NCBI RefSeq assembly: GCF_024807145.1
Contig: NZ_JANUCA010000002.1
Location: 248,001 to 312,000 of the forward strand
Source of the DNA: Microbacterium sp. AK031
GTDB lineage: Bacteria > Actinomycetota > Actinomycetes > Actinomycetales > Microbacteriaceae
Length of the DNA stretch: 64,000 nucleotides
Direction of reading: 5' to 3'
In this document: positions 24,502-32,442 of the stretch, piece by piece
Layout of the letters: the number at the start of each line of letters is the position of its first letter
Position numbering within the stretch: position 1 is the stretch's first letter
Program-made: the position numbers and the translations under genes
Notes under the pieces: generated by a model
Database searches by the model: none
Told to the model about the DNA's origin: nothing
What the model saw: the letters and a program-made list of their open reading frames with translations, nothing else

Positions 24502-24543
24502 GTCGCCCTCTCGGGCGGGGGTCGTCGCCCTCTCGGGCGGGGG
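24502..24543. repeat. Tandem 20-bp repeat, each copy a small hairpin
   Basis: Two identical 20-bp copies (24502-24521 and 24524-24543; core GCCCTCTCGGGC) with a 22-bp period fill the gap between the aztC stop and the aztD ribosome binding site. Each can form a GCCC/GGGC hairpin. They could attenuate or stabilise the downstream part of the zinc operon mRNA. Two copies only, so not a CRISPR. Confidence 0.7.
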
Positions 24544-25455
24544 TCATGGGCTGAGGCCCGCTGTGATGCGCTCGGTGTTGACCCGCATCATGTCGAGATA
24601 GGTGTCCCCGGGTTCTCCGGGCTGCGCGAGAGACTCGGTGATGAGCTCGACGACGTCGACTTCGCGGTCCGCCTCCTCGGCGAGCACCTGCACGAGTCGA
24701 TCGGGTTGCGACGACTCGGCGAAGATCGTGCGGACCCCGGCGGTGTCGATCGCGTCGACAAGCTCCTGGAGATCAGCGGGGCTCGGGGCGGCGAGAGTCG
24801 TGCCACCCGGGATCGCTGCGCCCAGCAGCGTCACCTCGTACCGTTGGGCGAGATAACCGAAGACGTGGTGATTGGTGACGAGCGCTCTGTGCTCCGCCGG
24901 GATCTTCGACAGCGCGCTCGTCATCTGCTCATCGAGCGCGACCAGCTTCTCGCGGTAGGCCGCAGCCGCGTCCAGCACTTCGTCGCCTCCGTCACCGGCG
25001 AGTTCGGCCAGCGTCGGCGCGATCTCATCGACGACGATGATCATCTGCGACGGATCGGTCCAGAAGTGCGGGTCAGGACCGGCGCCCTCCGCGTACTCGA
25101 GCACCTCGACGTGATCGCCGGCTTCCACGACGGGCACACCGTCGGCGGCGGCAGCTTCGACATGCTGGGCGAGCCCCTCTTCGAGCCCGAGTCCGTTCGC
25201 CACGATCACCTCGGCGCCACGCAGACCTGCGGCCTGCTGTGCGGAGAGCTCGAAGGAGTGCGGATCGGCTCCCGGAGCCATCAGCGTCACGACATCGAGC
25301 TGGTCTCCGGCGAGCTCGGAGACGACGTCGCCGAGGATGTTCGTCGTGACGTACACGCTAGGGCGGTCATCGGCGGCGGGCGTGCACCCCGTGATCACGC
25401 CGGCGGCGACGGTCGCGGTGAGCAGGGCCGCCGCTGCGCGGCTGAGCCGGCTCAT
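24544..25455 (-). CDS. aztC: Zinc ABC transporter substrate-binding lipoprotein
   Basis: A 303-residue cluster A-I metal-binding protein. Lipobox VITGC (Cys24) tethers it to the membrane. Zinc ligands of the family are visible: His66 in ADPHSFEL, His130 in PDPHFWTD, a His in NHHVFGYLAQRY (196/197) and an Asp in the late GDTYLDMMRV. The His-rich loop of ZnuA proteins is replaced by a short acidic GLEEGLAQHVE region, as in AztC-type proteins that depend on an AztD chaperone. Its start overlaps the stop of the preceding propeller gene by 4 bp. It passes zinc to the AztB permease. Confidence 0.88.
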   Translation of the reverse strand: MSRLSRAAAALLTATVAAGVITGCTPAADDRPSVYVTTNILGDVVSELAGDQLDVVTLMAPGADPHSFELSAQQAAGLRGAEVIVANGLGLEEGLAQHVEAAAADGVPVVEAGDHVEVLEYAEGAGPDPHFWTDPSQMIIVVDEIAPTLAELAGDGGDEVLDAAAAYREKLVALDEQMTSALSKIPAEHRALVTNHHVFGYLAQRYEVTLLGAAIPGGTTLAAPSPADLQELVDAIDTAGVRTIFAESSQPDRLVQVLAEEADREVDVVELITESLAQPGEPGDTYLDMMRVNTERITAGLSP

Positions 25456-26654
25456 CGGCCGGTCCCCGCGAGATGCAGCGGCGCGGCCGTCGCCTGGAAT
25501 GTGCGGGCGATGCGGGCACCGTCAGCGGGGTCGATCTCCCACATCGCGTTCTCGGCCGGACCGTTCAGGTACGCCCGGTTCTTGTCGACGACGAAAGTCA
25601 CGTCAGCGACGAGCTCGGGGTCCGCGACGGATGCGGCGACAAGCGGCTCGGTCCGCGCGACGATCTCGCCGCCGGCGAGCACGAGCACCGATCCGGTCGC
25701 GGTGAGCGCCAGCATCCGGTCGGCGTCGTCACCGACTGCGGCGACCCGCACGATCTCCTCTCCGACATCCTGGAACACCCAGCTCCGATCGCGGGTGTCG
25801 AGCAGCCAGACTCCGCCGCTTCCGGCGAGTGCCGCCACGCTCGGGCGGCCCTCGCGGCCGGCGAAGTCGGTCGCCGCCGGCGCGGCATCCGCGGGGTATG
25901 CGATGCGCTCCCACTCCGAGGGGTCGCCGCCGACAGAGAGCGCCGCCTCGTCCGCACAGCCGATGACGACCCCGACGATTGTGGTGATCGTTCCCGCTGC
26001 GTTCGCGCACGGAACGGACTCACTCGCGGTGCCGTCGGCGTCCACGATGCGCAGCGTCTGCGCGGTGCCGTCGGCATCCGGCTGGGTGATGACCGCACCC
26101 GTGGCCAGTGGGACGACCAGACCCGCGTGCGTTTCGACCGGGACGCGGAAGTTCTCGACGACCTCGCCGTCGGCCAGTGCAGGCGTGTCGATCAGCACTG
26201 CTTCGTCGTCGAACAGGATGCCGGTGCCGGTCTCTCCGGCGACCACTGTCGCGAGGCCGCTCCCCTCGATGTCGCCGATCACTCGAGATGGTGCCTCGTA
26301 GTAGTGGAAGTGGTCGATGTGACTCCAGGTCCACACGCCGCTGTCGATGACCGTCACGGATCCGTCCCGACTGCCGAACAGGTACCGGCCGTCGCTCACC
26401 AGGTCGTCTATCGGGTCGATCTCCGTCAGCACTTCGGACTCCTCGTCGAGAAGATCGAGGTGATGCACACCACCCTCCCCGTCCACGGTGGTCAGATGCA
26501 GGGCGGGCTCGGAGAGCTCGTGCGCGCCGGCGATCTCGCCGTGCCCGTCACCGACGGATTCATCGGCCGGAGTGGTGGATGTCGCGGGGGTCGCGGCGCA
26601 TCCGGCCAGAGCGAGCAGCAGGATGCCGGAGGCGGCGGCAAGACGGGTTCTCAT
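25452..26654 (-). CDS. Second AztD-like beta-propeller lipoprotein
   Basis: A 400-residue exported lipoprotein (lipobox LLALAGC, Cys about 19) with beta-propeller repeats. A His-rich stretch, WSHIDHFHYYEAP (about 110-122), is a good metal-site candidate. It aligns by eye with the AztD-like protein at 23297: ETHAGLVVPLATGAV with DAHHGVSVVLEDGTF, and CANAAG...VIGCADEAAL with CPGVHG...VFGCENGAL, including both cysteines. So the operon carries two divergent paralogues. It is located between the permease and the AztC gene, overlapping both by 4 bp. A role in zinc capture or transfer is inferred from context. Confidence 0.72.
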   Translation of the reverse strand: MRTRLAAASGILLLALAGCAATPATSTTPADESVGDGHGEIAGAHELSEPALHLTTVDGEGGVHHLDLLDEESEVLTEIDPIDDLVSDGRYLFGSRDGSVTVIDSGVWTWSHIDHFHYYEAPSRVIGDIEGSGLATVVAGETGTGILFDDEAVLIDTPALADGEVVENFRVPVETHAGLVVPLATGAVITQPDADGTAQTLRIVDADGTASESVPCANAAGTITTIVGVVIGCADEAALSVGGDPSEWERIAYPADAAPAATDFAGREGRPSVAALAGSGGVWLLDTRDRSWVFQDVGEEIVRVAAVGDDADRMLALTATGSVLVLAGGEIVARTEPLVAASVADPELVADVTFVVDKNRAYLNGPAENAMWEIDPADGARIARTFQATAAPLHLAGTGR

Positions 26655-27508
26655 GAAGTCCTTTCGACGAGGGCGCGCCGGCGCCCCGAGCTGAGTGCGG
26701 AGAGGAGGGCGTGAACTGCAGCGGAAATCGCCGCCGAGCCGATCGCGACGAAGGCGATCGTGGCGCCGGCGGCGGTTCCCGCGTGCCAGGAGATGAGCAG
26801 GCCGATGGCGACTGACGCGGTGCCGATGAGCGCCGCGAGGATCATGGTCGACGGGATGCGCCGGGCCCAGCGACCTGCGGCGACGGCCGGTCCCAGCAGC
26901 ATGCCGACGACGAGGAGCGAGCCGACGGCTTGATACGCCGCGACGACCGCGAGCGTGATGAGACCGACGAGCAGGACGTGCGCGACCTGCGGCCGCAGCC
27001 CCAGCAGCTGCGCCTGCCTCTGATCGACGGTGACCGCGACGAATGAGCGGTGTCCTAGGACGGCGACGACGATCGTGACGACGGCGACGACCGCGAGGAG
27101 GAGCACGTCTTCGGGCGCCGCTGCGAGGATGTCGCCGAACAGGATCGCCGTGGCATCCGTCGCGAAACTGCGTGACGCGGAGATCACGATCACGCCGAGC
27201 GCGAGGCTGGCAACGAAGAGCAGTCCGATGCTCGTGTCGGCGGAGAGGCGCCCGCGACGCTGGAGCACGCCGATGCCGAAGGACATGCCGGCCGCGCTCA
27301 CTGCCGCGCCGAGAACCGGAGGGATTCCGAGCAGCGTCGCGACAGCGATCCCGGGGAGCATTCCGTGCGCCATGGCCTCGCCGAGGAACGCCATTCCGCG
27401 CAGCACGACCCAGGTGCCGACGACGCCGCAGATGACCGCGACGAGGGCACCGGTCAGCAGCGCACGCTGGACGAAGACGACGGTGAAGGGATCGAGCAAG
27501 GAGGACAC
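26651..27508 (-). CDS. aztB: Zinc ABC transporter permease
   Basis: A 285-residue ABC-3 family membrane protein with eight or nine helices, starting at about residue 15. GTWVVLRGMAFLGEAMAHG near residues 31-49 and QAVGSLLVVGMLLGPAVAA near 195-213 are diagnostic of ZnuB/MntB-type permeases. It would form the channel for zinc with the ATPase encoded divergently at 27555. The start is a GTG at 27508 with AAGGAGGA-like sequence inside the beginning of the frame and no clear Shine-Dalgarno upstream. The 46-bp divergent gap to aztA holds a Zur box. Its stop overlaps the next gene. Confidence 0.9.
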   Translation of the reverse strand: MSSLLDPFTVVFVQRALLTGALVAVICGVVGTWVVLRGMAFLGEAMAHGMLPGIAVATLLGIPPVLGAAVSAAGMSFGIGVLQRRGRLSADTSIGLLFVASLALGVIVISASRSFATDATAILFGDILAAAPEDVLLLAVVAVVTIVVAVLGHRSFVAVTVDQRQAQLLGLRPQVAHVLLVGLITLAVVAAYQAVGSLLVVGMLLGPAVAAGRWARRIPSTMILAALIGTASVAIGLLISWHAGTAAGATIAFVAIGSAAISAAVHALLSALSSGRRRALVERTS

Positions 27509-27530
27509 AGAGAGCGACTGTAGCAGTTAT

Positions 27531-27545
27531 TGAGAACGATTTTCA
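27531..27545. promoter_or_regulatory. Zur box between aztB operon and aztA
   Basis: TGAGAACGATTTTCA (reverse TGAAAATCGTTCTCA) matches the actinobacterial Zur operator pattern TGAAAATnnTTTTCA very closely. It sits in the 46-bp space between the divergent starts at 27508 and 27555 and would repress both arms when zinc is plentiful. Confidence 0.8.
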
Positions 27546-27554
27546 TTTGCAATA

Positions 27555-28229
27555 ATGGGAGGCGTGTCTTCCCCGTCTCTGCTTCTCCCGACCACCCGCG
27601 TGCTCTCGCTGAGCGACATCGCCGTCGATCTCGACGGCCACCCCGCACTGCGCGGCGTCGACGCGGAAGCGCATGCCGGTCGGCTGCTCGCCGTCACAGG
27701 AGCAAACGGATCGGGCAAGTCGACGCTGCTCGCGGTGGCGGCCGGGCTCCTGACCCCGCATCGCGGGACCGTGGATCTGCGCGCCGGCATCCGCACCGCA
27801 CTGGTGCCGCAGTCCACGCCCCTGGCCGCGCACCTGCCGCTGAGCGTCACCGATATCGTCACGATGGGCACGTGGGGGCGGCTCGGCGCCTGGCGCCCGG
27901 CACGCAGGGCGGATCGAGAGCTCGTGCGAGGCGCAATGGCCACCGTCGGACTCTCAGAGCTCTCCCGGCGGCCGATCGGCACGCTCTCGGGCGGGCAGCG
28001 ACAACGCGCGCTCCTGGCGCAGGCGCTCGTGCAGCGCGCCGATCTGGTGCTGCTCGACGAGCCGATGGCCGGGCTCGATGCGCGTTCCAGGGCGATCATC
28101 GCGGCGACGATCGATCAGCTCACCGCGACCGGGTCCGCAGTCATCGCCGTCACGCACGACATCGCGGAGTTCACCGCCGTCGACGACGTGCTGGAGCTTC
28201 AGAATGGACGGGCGCTCAGGCGGTCGTGA
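27555..28229 (+). CDS. aztA: Zinc ABC transporter ATP-binding protein
   Basis: A 224-residue ABC ATPase. Walker A is GANGSGKST (about residues 50-58), the Q-loop is LVPQSTPL, the signature is LSGGQRQR, Walker B is DLVLLDEP and the H-loop is AVTHDI. Sequence and context fit the metal (ZnuC/AztA) group. It powers the AztB permease encoded on the other strand. The start is uncertain: ATG 27555 is used, but GTG 27564 (MSSPSLLLP) is possible. The 3' end overlaps the convergent methyltransferase gene by 14 bp. Expected to be Zur-repressed through the box at 27531-27545. Confidence 0.9.
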   Translation: MGGVSSPSLLLPTTRVLSLSDIAVDLDGHPALRGVDAEAHAGRLLAVTGANGSGKSTLLAVAAGLLTPHRGTVDLRAGIRTALVPQSTPLAAHLPLSVTDIVTMGTWGRLGAWRPARRADRELVRGAMATVGLSELSRRPIGTLSGGQRQRALLAQALVQRADLVLLDEPMAGLDARSRAIIAATIDQLTATGSAVIAVTHDIAEFTAVDDVLELQNGRALRRS

Positions 28230-29154
28230 CTTCGGCGTGCGGCATCCGCTGCGTCATGACGCGCACGGCCTCGGGGTTGTCGTCGACGAGCACCGCGTCG
28301 CGGCCGAGAGCGGATGCGACCGCCCCCGTCGTGCCGCTGCCTGCGAAGAGGTCGAGCACCCGATCCCCTGGCCGGCTGGATGCCTGCACGATGCGGCGGA
28401 TGACACCCTCGGGCTTCTGGGTCGGGTAACCGGTCTTCTCCCGGCCTGTGGTCGGCACGATCGTGTGCCACCAGACGTCGGTGGGCAGCTTGCCCCGCGC
28501 CGCCTTCTCGGCGGTGACCAGCCCCGGCGCCATGTACGGCTCACGATCGATGTCGTCGGAGTTGAAGACGTGCCGTCCCGGCGTCTTGACGTAGACGAGG
28601 ATCGTGTCGTGCTTGGTCGGCCAGCGCCTTCGGGATTTGGCACCGTAGTCGTACGCCCAGATGAGCTCGTTGAGGAAGCAGTCACGGCCGAAGACGGCAT
28701 CGAGCATCACCTTGGCGTAGTGCGCCTCGCGGTAGTCGAGATGAAGGTAGAGCGTGCCGTCGTCGGCGAGCAGGCGCCACGCCTCCTCGAGCCTGGGCAT
28801 CAGGAAGTCGCCGTAGTCGTCGAAGCTGTCGTCGTACGTGCGCAGCATGCCGCGGACACGCTCGTACTGGTGCCCGTGGAAGCCGTGGCGGATCTCCTTC
28901 GGTGCGGATTCCGGTTCATAACTCCGCAGAGCCTCACCCGATTCACCGGTTTCGGCGACCGACTCGACCAATTCGGTCGGTTCTTGAGGAGTTGTGAACG
29001 CGCGACGGGCGGTCACCACCTGGCGGTTCTGCGCGCGGCCCGTGTTGAACGGCGGGTCGAGGTAGACGAGCGTGAAGGATGCCGACGGCAGCGTCTGGGC
29101 GACGACGAGGTTGTCGCCCAGAACGATCGAGACAGACCCGCGGTCAGGACTCAC
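28216..29154 (-). CDS. DNA methyltransferase (N6-adenine/N4-cytosine, beta class order)
   Basis: A 312-residue site-specific DNA methyltransferase using S-adenosylmethionine. The catalytic motif IV is DPPFNTG near residue 33 and the AdoMet motif I is DLFAGSGTTG near residue 275, i.e. the beta-group order (IV before I). A target-recognition region lies between them (GKLPTDVWWHTIVP, then GYPTQKPEGVIRRI motif X). No endonuclease gene is adjacent, so it is an orphan and may have an epigenetic rather than restriction role. The GTG at 29154 overlaps the lipoate ligase stop (GTGA), which decides the start; an in-frame GTG at 29172 is less likely. Target sequence unknown. Confidence 0.87.
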   Translation of the reverse strand: MSPDRGSVSIVLGDNLVVAQTLPSASFTLVYLDPPFNTGRAQNRQVVTARRAFTTPQEPTELVESVAETGESGEALRSYEPESAPKEIRHGFHGHQYERVRGMLRTYDDSFDDYGDFLMPRLEEAWRLLADDGTLYLHLDYREAHYAKVMLDAVFGRDCFLNELIWAYDYGAKSRRRWPTKHDTILVYVKTPGRHVFNSDDIDREPYMAPGLVTAEKAARGKLPTDVWWHTIVPTTGREKTGYPTQKPEGVIRRIVQASSRPGDRVLDLFAGSGTTGAVASALGRDAVLVDDNPEAVRVMTQRMPHAEVTTA

Positions 29155-30200
29155 GGCACACGGTGCAGCCACGCGTCGGTCGCGAACTTGGATTCCACGA
29201 GCGCCTCCGCATCGGCGTACTCGTCGGCGGTGATCGCGCCGTCCTCCGCGTCTGTCAGGGAGCGGAAGGTCGCCTTGAAGCTCTCGATGATCTCGGCGCG
29301 GCTGAGGCCGGTCTGCGTGCGGAGCGGATCGACGCGCTTCGCGGCGGAGGTCGTGCCCTTGTCGCTGAGCTTCTCACGCCCGATGCGCAGTACTTCGGTC
29401 ATCACCTGACCGTCGATGTCGTACGAGATGGTCGCGTGGTGCAGCACGCCGCCGTTCGCGAGGCGCTTCTGCGCCGCCCCGCCGATCTTGCCGGTGGGGC
29501 TCGCGATGTCGTTGAGCGGCTGGTAGGTCGCATCGATCCCCACAGACTTCAGTGCCTGGAGCACCCAGTCGTCGAGAAACGCGTACGAATCGGCGAATGT
29601 CAGGCCCTGCACGAGGGATGCCGGGACGTACAGCGAGTAGGTGATGATCTGCCCCGCGGCCATGAGCATCGCCCCGCCGCCGGAGATGCGTCGGACGACG
29701 TCGAATCCGTGTCTGGCCGCGCCGTCTGGGTCGACCTCGTTGCGGTACGACTGGAACGACCCGATCACGACGGCGGATTCGTCCCATTCCCAGATCCGCA
29801 GGGTGGGGCGACGACGCCCCTCGCCGACGCGAGAGGTGAGCACCTCGTCGAGAGCAAGGTTCATGCGTGGCGAGACCGCCTTCTCATGCACGATCTCCCA
29901 GTCGAAATCGCGCCAGCCCGGAGCCGTGACGAGCGCGCGACGCACGGCAGTGCCGACGGATTCCGGGTTGAAGCCGAGCAGCTGTGCCCCCACGGGCAGT
30001 GCTTCGCGAACCGCTGCGGCAATGGCGGTGGCATCCACCTCGGCGGGCAGTCCATTGACTGCGGCGTTGATGTCTTCCAGCGCACTGTCGGGTTCGAGGA
30101 AGAAGTCTCCCGCAAGACGGAAATCGGTCAGTCGGCCGTCCTCGACCTCGAGATCGACGACGACGAGCTTTCCACCGGGGACTTTGTACTCACCATGCAC
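29151..30200 (-). CDS. Lipoate-protein ligase family protein with N-terminal accessory domain
   Basis: A 349-residue protein of the lipoate/biotin ligase fold. The catalytic domain (about residues 100-345) shows RRISGGGAMLM, the lysine loop PTGKIGGAAQKR and a following LHHATISYDI, matching LplA motifs. Residues about 1-95 (GEYKVPGGKLVVVDLEVEDG, AGDFFLEPDSALEDIN) match the domain that in E. coli LplA is C-terminal, so the domain order is permuted. It would attach lipoate (or octanoate) to E2 or GcvH proteins. The GTG at 30200 lies exactly 6 nt after a TAAGCT -10 hexamer, indicating a leaderless start. Overlaps the methyltransferase gene. Confidence 0.83.
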   Translation of the reverse strand: MHGEYKVPGGKLVVVDLEVEDGRLTDFRLAGDFFLEPDSALEDINAAVNGLPAEVDATAIAAAVREALPVGAQLLGFNPESVGTAVRRALVTAPGWRDFDWEIVHEKAVSPRMNLALDEVLTSRVGEGRRRPTLRIWEWDESAVVIGSFQSYRNEVDPDGAARHGFDVVRRISGGGAMLMAAGQIITYSLYVPASLVQGLTFADSYAFLDDWVLQALKSVGIDATYQPLNDIASPTGKIGGAAQKRLANGGVLHHATISYDIDGQVMTEVLRIGREKLSDKGTTSAAKRVDPLRTQTGLSRAEIIESFKATFRSLTDAEDGAITADEYADAEALVESKFATDAWLHRVP

Positions 30201-30206
30201 GTCTAC

Positions 30207-30212
30207 AGCTTA
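30207..30212 (-). promoter_or_regulatory. Leaderless-type -10 box of the lipoate ligase gene
   Basis: TAAGCT on the minus strand, 6 nt before the GTG at 30200, with no Shine-Dalgarno. No good -35 seen. Confidence 0.4.
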
Positions 30213-30265
30213 AGCCGCCCGCCCTTCGACGGGCTCAGGGATCGCCAACCATGTGCTGTGCCGGC

Positions 30266-31126
30266 TCATTCCCGCACGGGAATGTGCTTGTCGAGCCAGG
30301 CGAGGAGGTCGGCGCGGACCTCATCCTGTTGCAGTTCATTGAAGAGCTCGTGCCGCGCATCCGGATACACCAGCGTCGTGACGTCGGTGAGGCCGGAGCG
30401 ACTGCGGTACTCGTCGGCGAGCTTGTGCACGCTGTGCGGGCCGCCGACCGGATCGTCGCGACCGACCAGCAGCAGCATGGGGATATCGCGGCCGAGATTC
30501 TTCGCCGGGCGCCCGTAGAGCTTGAGCGCCTCGACGGGGCCGAACAGCTTCAGCAGGGGCACGTTCGTCGTGAGCGGATCGTCGTCGAATGCCTTCCCCA
30601 CGGCCGGATCGCGACTGAGCCATTCGTACCCGGTCGCGTCCGCCGCCTCCCAGCGCGCGTTCAACGGCGCGGGGTTCATATTACGAGGGGTGCGCAGTGC
30701 CGAGCCCGAGAGGATGACGGCATCCCACGCCTCGGGGTGGTCGTTGACGAGCATCTGCGCCAGGAACGATCCCCAGGAGTGTCCGAGCAGAACGAGCGGA
30801 AGGTCGGGATGCTCAGCGCGAACGATGCCGGTGAGCTGCCAGATCGCCTCTTTCGCCGCGCGCAGTCCGCCTTTGCCGAGCTTTCCGAGTTTCCCCGGTT
30901 GCCCTTCGTGCTGGCGGATGCCGGTGCGTCCGTGTCCGCGATGATCGTCGGCGTACACGATGAACCCGTCGGCGGTCAGCGCGTCGACAAGGGCTCCGTA
31001 GCGCCCCGCGTGCTCGCCGACGCCGTGCAGCAACTGCACAACGCCGCGCGGCACCCCCGTCACCTGATGGACGTCGTAGACGATCGCGACGCCGTGCTCG
31101 TCGATGAACTCCGAAGTCTGGGGCAT
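30266..31126 (-). CDS. Alpha/beta hydrolase (monoacylglycerol lipase-like)
   Basis: A 286-residue serine hydrolase of the Hydrolase_4/monoglyceride lipase group. The HGVGEH oxyanion motif is near residue 35, the nucleophile elbow GHSWGS near 116, the acid in LVGRDDPVG, and the His in PDARHELFNEL. Such enzymes hydrolyse monoacylglycerols or lysophospholipids. No signal peptide. ATG 31126 is preceded at 6 nt by TAGACT and has no ribosome binding site, so leaderless. Upstream of the lipoate ligase on the same strand with a 65-bp gap. Confidence 0.87.
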   Translation of the reverse strand: MPQTSEFIDEHGVAIVYDVHQVTGVPRGVVQLLHGVGEHAGRYGALVDALTADGFIVYADDHRGHGRTGIRQHEGQPGKLGKLGKGGLRAAKEAIWQLTGIVRAEHPDLPLVLLGHSWGSFLAQMLVNDHPEAWDAVILSGSALRTPRNMNPAPLNARWEAADATGYEWLSRDPAVGKAFDDDPLTTNVPLLKLFGPVEALKLYGRPAKNLGRDIPMLLLVGRDDPVGGPHSVHKLADEYRSRSGLTDVTTLVYPDARHELFNELQQDEVRADLLAWLDKHIPVRE

Positions 31127-31132
31127 GCGTCG

Positions 31133-31138
31133 AGTCTA
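31133..31138 (-). promoter_or_regulatory. Leaderless-type -10 box of the hydrolase gene
   Basis: TAGACT on the minus strand, 6 nt upstream of the ATG at 31126, with no Shine-Dalgarno in between. Confidence 0.45.
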
Positions 31139-31215
31139 CGGATCGGGCCCCATCGGCGTCAGCGGGTGTCGGATCGACGTCACGATCGCCGACTGGGAAG
31201 AGGCCGGTCGCGCTC

Positions 31216-31959
31216 TCAGATGCCGAGCGCCTGCCGCACGGCCAACGCCGCGACGCGGTCGGTGACCTCGTAGCCGCCTACACCGTCTGATGCGGAGCCC
31301 ATCCGCACGCCGGTCCCGTCGGCGGCCACCGCACGCTTCGCGGAGAAGTGCAGCGCATCGACACCGGTGGCTGCCAGCTCCGCGGCCGCGGACGCCACCA
31401 CGCCGCTACCCGCCATGATCTCGATGCGTCCGCCCGCTGCCGTCACCAGGGCACGCAGGGTGTCCGCGCCCGCCATCGCGGTCGATGCGCCGCCGGAAGT
31501 CAGCACACGGCGCAGTCCGAGCTCGATCGCGCGCTCCAGCGTCGACACCGGGTCGGCGGTGACGTCGATCGCGCGGTGCAGCGTCACACAGGCGTCACCC
31601 GCGGCATCGCGCAGCCGCGCCATCGCGTCGAGATCGAGAGAGCCCGACGAATCGAGCGCGCCGATCACGACACCATCCGCGCCGCCGGCGATCGCCCGCT
31701 CGACGTCACGCACCGAGACCGCGATCTCGTCGCAGTCGTACCGGAAGCCGCCTGCACGCGGGCGGATCAGCACGTGGATCTCGGGTCCGTCCTCCCCCGC
31801 CGCCTCCCGCGCGAGCTCGAGCGTCGCCGGCGACGGAGTGAGGCCGCCGAGGGCGAGCGCCTGGGCCAGTTCGACCCTGGCCGCACCGACCTCACGCGCG
31901 ACCCGCACGCCTGCGGGATCTTGGACGGCGAGTTCGAGTGCGATGGTCACGGCATCCAT
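31216..31959 (-). CDS. cutC: CutC family copper homeostasis protein
   Basis: A 247-residue TIM-barrel protein of the CutC family. EVGAARVELAQALALGGLTPS, IHVLIRPRAGGFRY and RRVLTSGGASTAMAG are family hallmarks. The name refers to copper tolerance in E. coli, but the biochemical role is uncertain and the fold suggests an enzyme. Start ATG 31959 follows a GGGGGC ribosome binding site; longer frames run into the divergent MarR gene. It lies divergent from a MarR regulator with 42 bp between them, so it may share that regulator's operator. Confidence 0.88.
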   Translation of the reverse strand: MDAVTIALELAVQDPAGVRVAREVGAARVELAQALALGGLTPSPATLELAREAAGEDGPEIHVLIRPRAGGFRYDCDEIAVSVRDVERAIAGGADGVVIGALDSSGSLDLDAMARLRDAAGDACVTLHRAIDVTADPVSTLERAIELGLRRVLTSGGASTAMAGADTLRALVTAAGGRIEIMAGSGVVASAAAELAATGVDALHFSAKRAVAADGTGVRMGSASDGVGGYEVTDRVAALAVRQALGI

Positions 31960-31981
31960 TCTGCCCCCATTCTCAGGAAAT

Positions 31982-31998
31982 TTAGTTAGACTACCTAA
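31982..31998. promoter_or_regulatory. MarR-type operator before the MarR-MFS pair
   Basis: TTAGTTAG-A-CTACCTAA is a dyad with one mismatch between 8-bp arms, ending 3 nt before the marR ATG at 32002. The size and A/T-rich arms fit a MarR-family autoregulatory site in the cutC/marR divergent gap. Confidence 0.6.
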
Positions 31999-32001
31999 GT
32001 A

Positions 32002-32442
32002 ATGACCGAACCTGACGATCTTCTCCACGCCACCGCCACCGACCTTCGCCTCGCCACTTTCCGCCTCGCCAGGCGCCTGCGCCGCGAACGCGCCGTCGAC
32101 AGCATCAGCGATGCACAGTTCGCCGTGCTCGCCTGCCTTCGCGGCAACGGCCGGCTGCCGGTGGGTGAACTCGCGCAGCGCGAGCGGGTGAGCGCACCGA
32201 CGATGTCGAACATCGTGGATGGACTCGCCGAGAGCGGTCACGTCGTACGGGTGCCGAGCGAAGGCGACCGGCGGCGGGTCTACATCGAGATCACGGATGC
32301 CGGCATCGCCGTCGTCACCGCGACCGTGCACAAGCGCGACGCCGCACTCGCCGACGCACTCGCCGAGTTCGACTTCACCGATGAGGAGCTCCGCACCCTC
32401 CGTGAAGCCGCGGCCCTCATGCGGAAGGTGGCCGAACGATGA
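32002..32442 (+). CDS. MarR family transcriptional regulator
   Basis: A 146-residue winged-helix regulator. The recognition region is LPVGELAQRERVSAPTMSNIVD and the wing is VPSEGDRRRVYIEIT, both typical of MarR. It probably binds the dyad at 31982-31998 and is released by a small ligand. It overlaps the MFS gene (ATGA at 32439), a classical MarR-exporter pair. No Shine-Dalgarno is evident before the ATG, so translation may be leaderless. Confidence 0.9.
   Translation: MTEPDDLLHATATDLRLATFRLARRLRRERAVDSISDAQFAVLACLRGNGRLPVGELAQRERVSAPTMSNIVDGLAESGHVVRVPSEGDRRRVYIEITDAGIAVVTATVHKRDAALADALAEFDFTDEELRTLREAAALMRKVAER

Noticed and set aside
24502..24543. Possible CRISPR-like direct repeat
   Set aside because: Only two copies with a 2-bp spacer and no cas genes; better described as a tandem duplicated hairpin.
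23195..24601. 468-codon plus-strand open frame
   Set aside because: Antisense to the AztD-like gene, composition rich in Arg/Asp/Val repeats, no recognisable motif.
28216..29154. Restriction-modification system
   Set aside because: No endonuclease or specificity gene beside the methyltransferase; neighbours are lplA and aztA.
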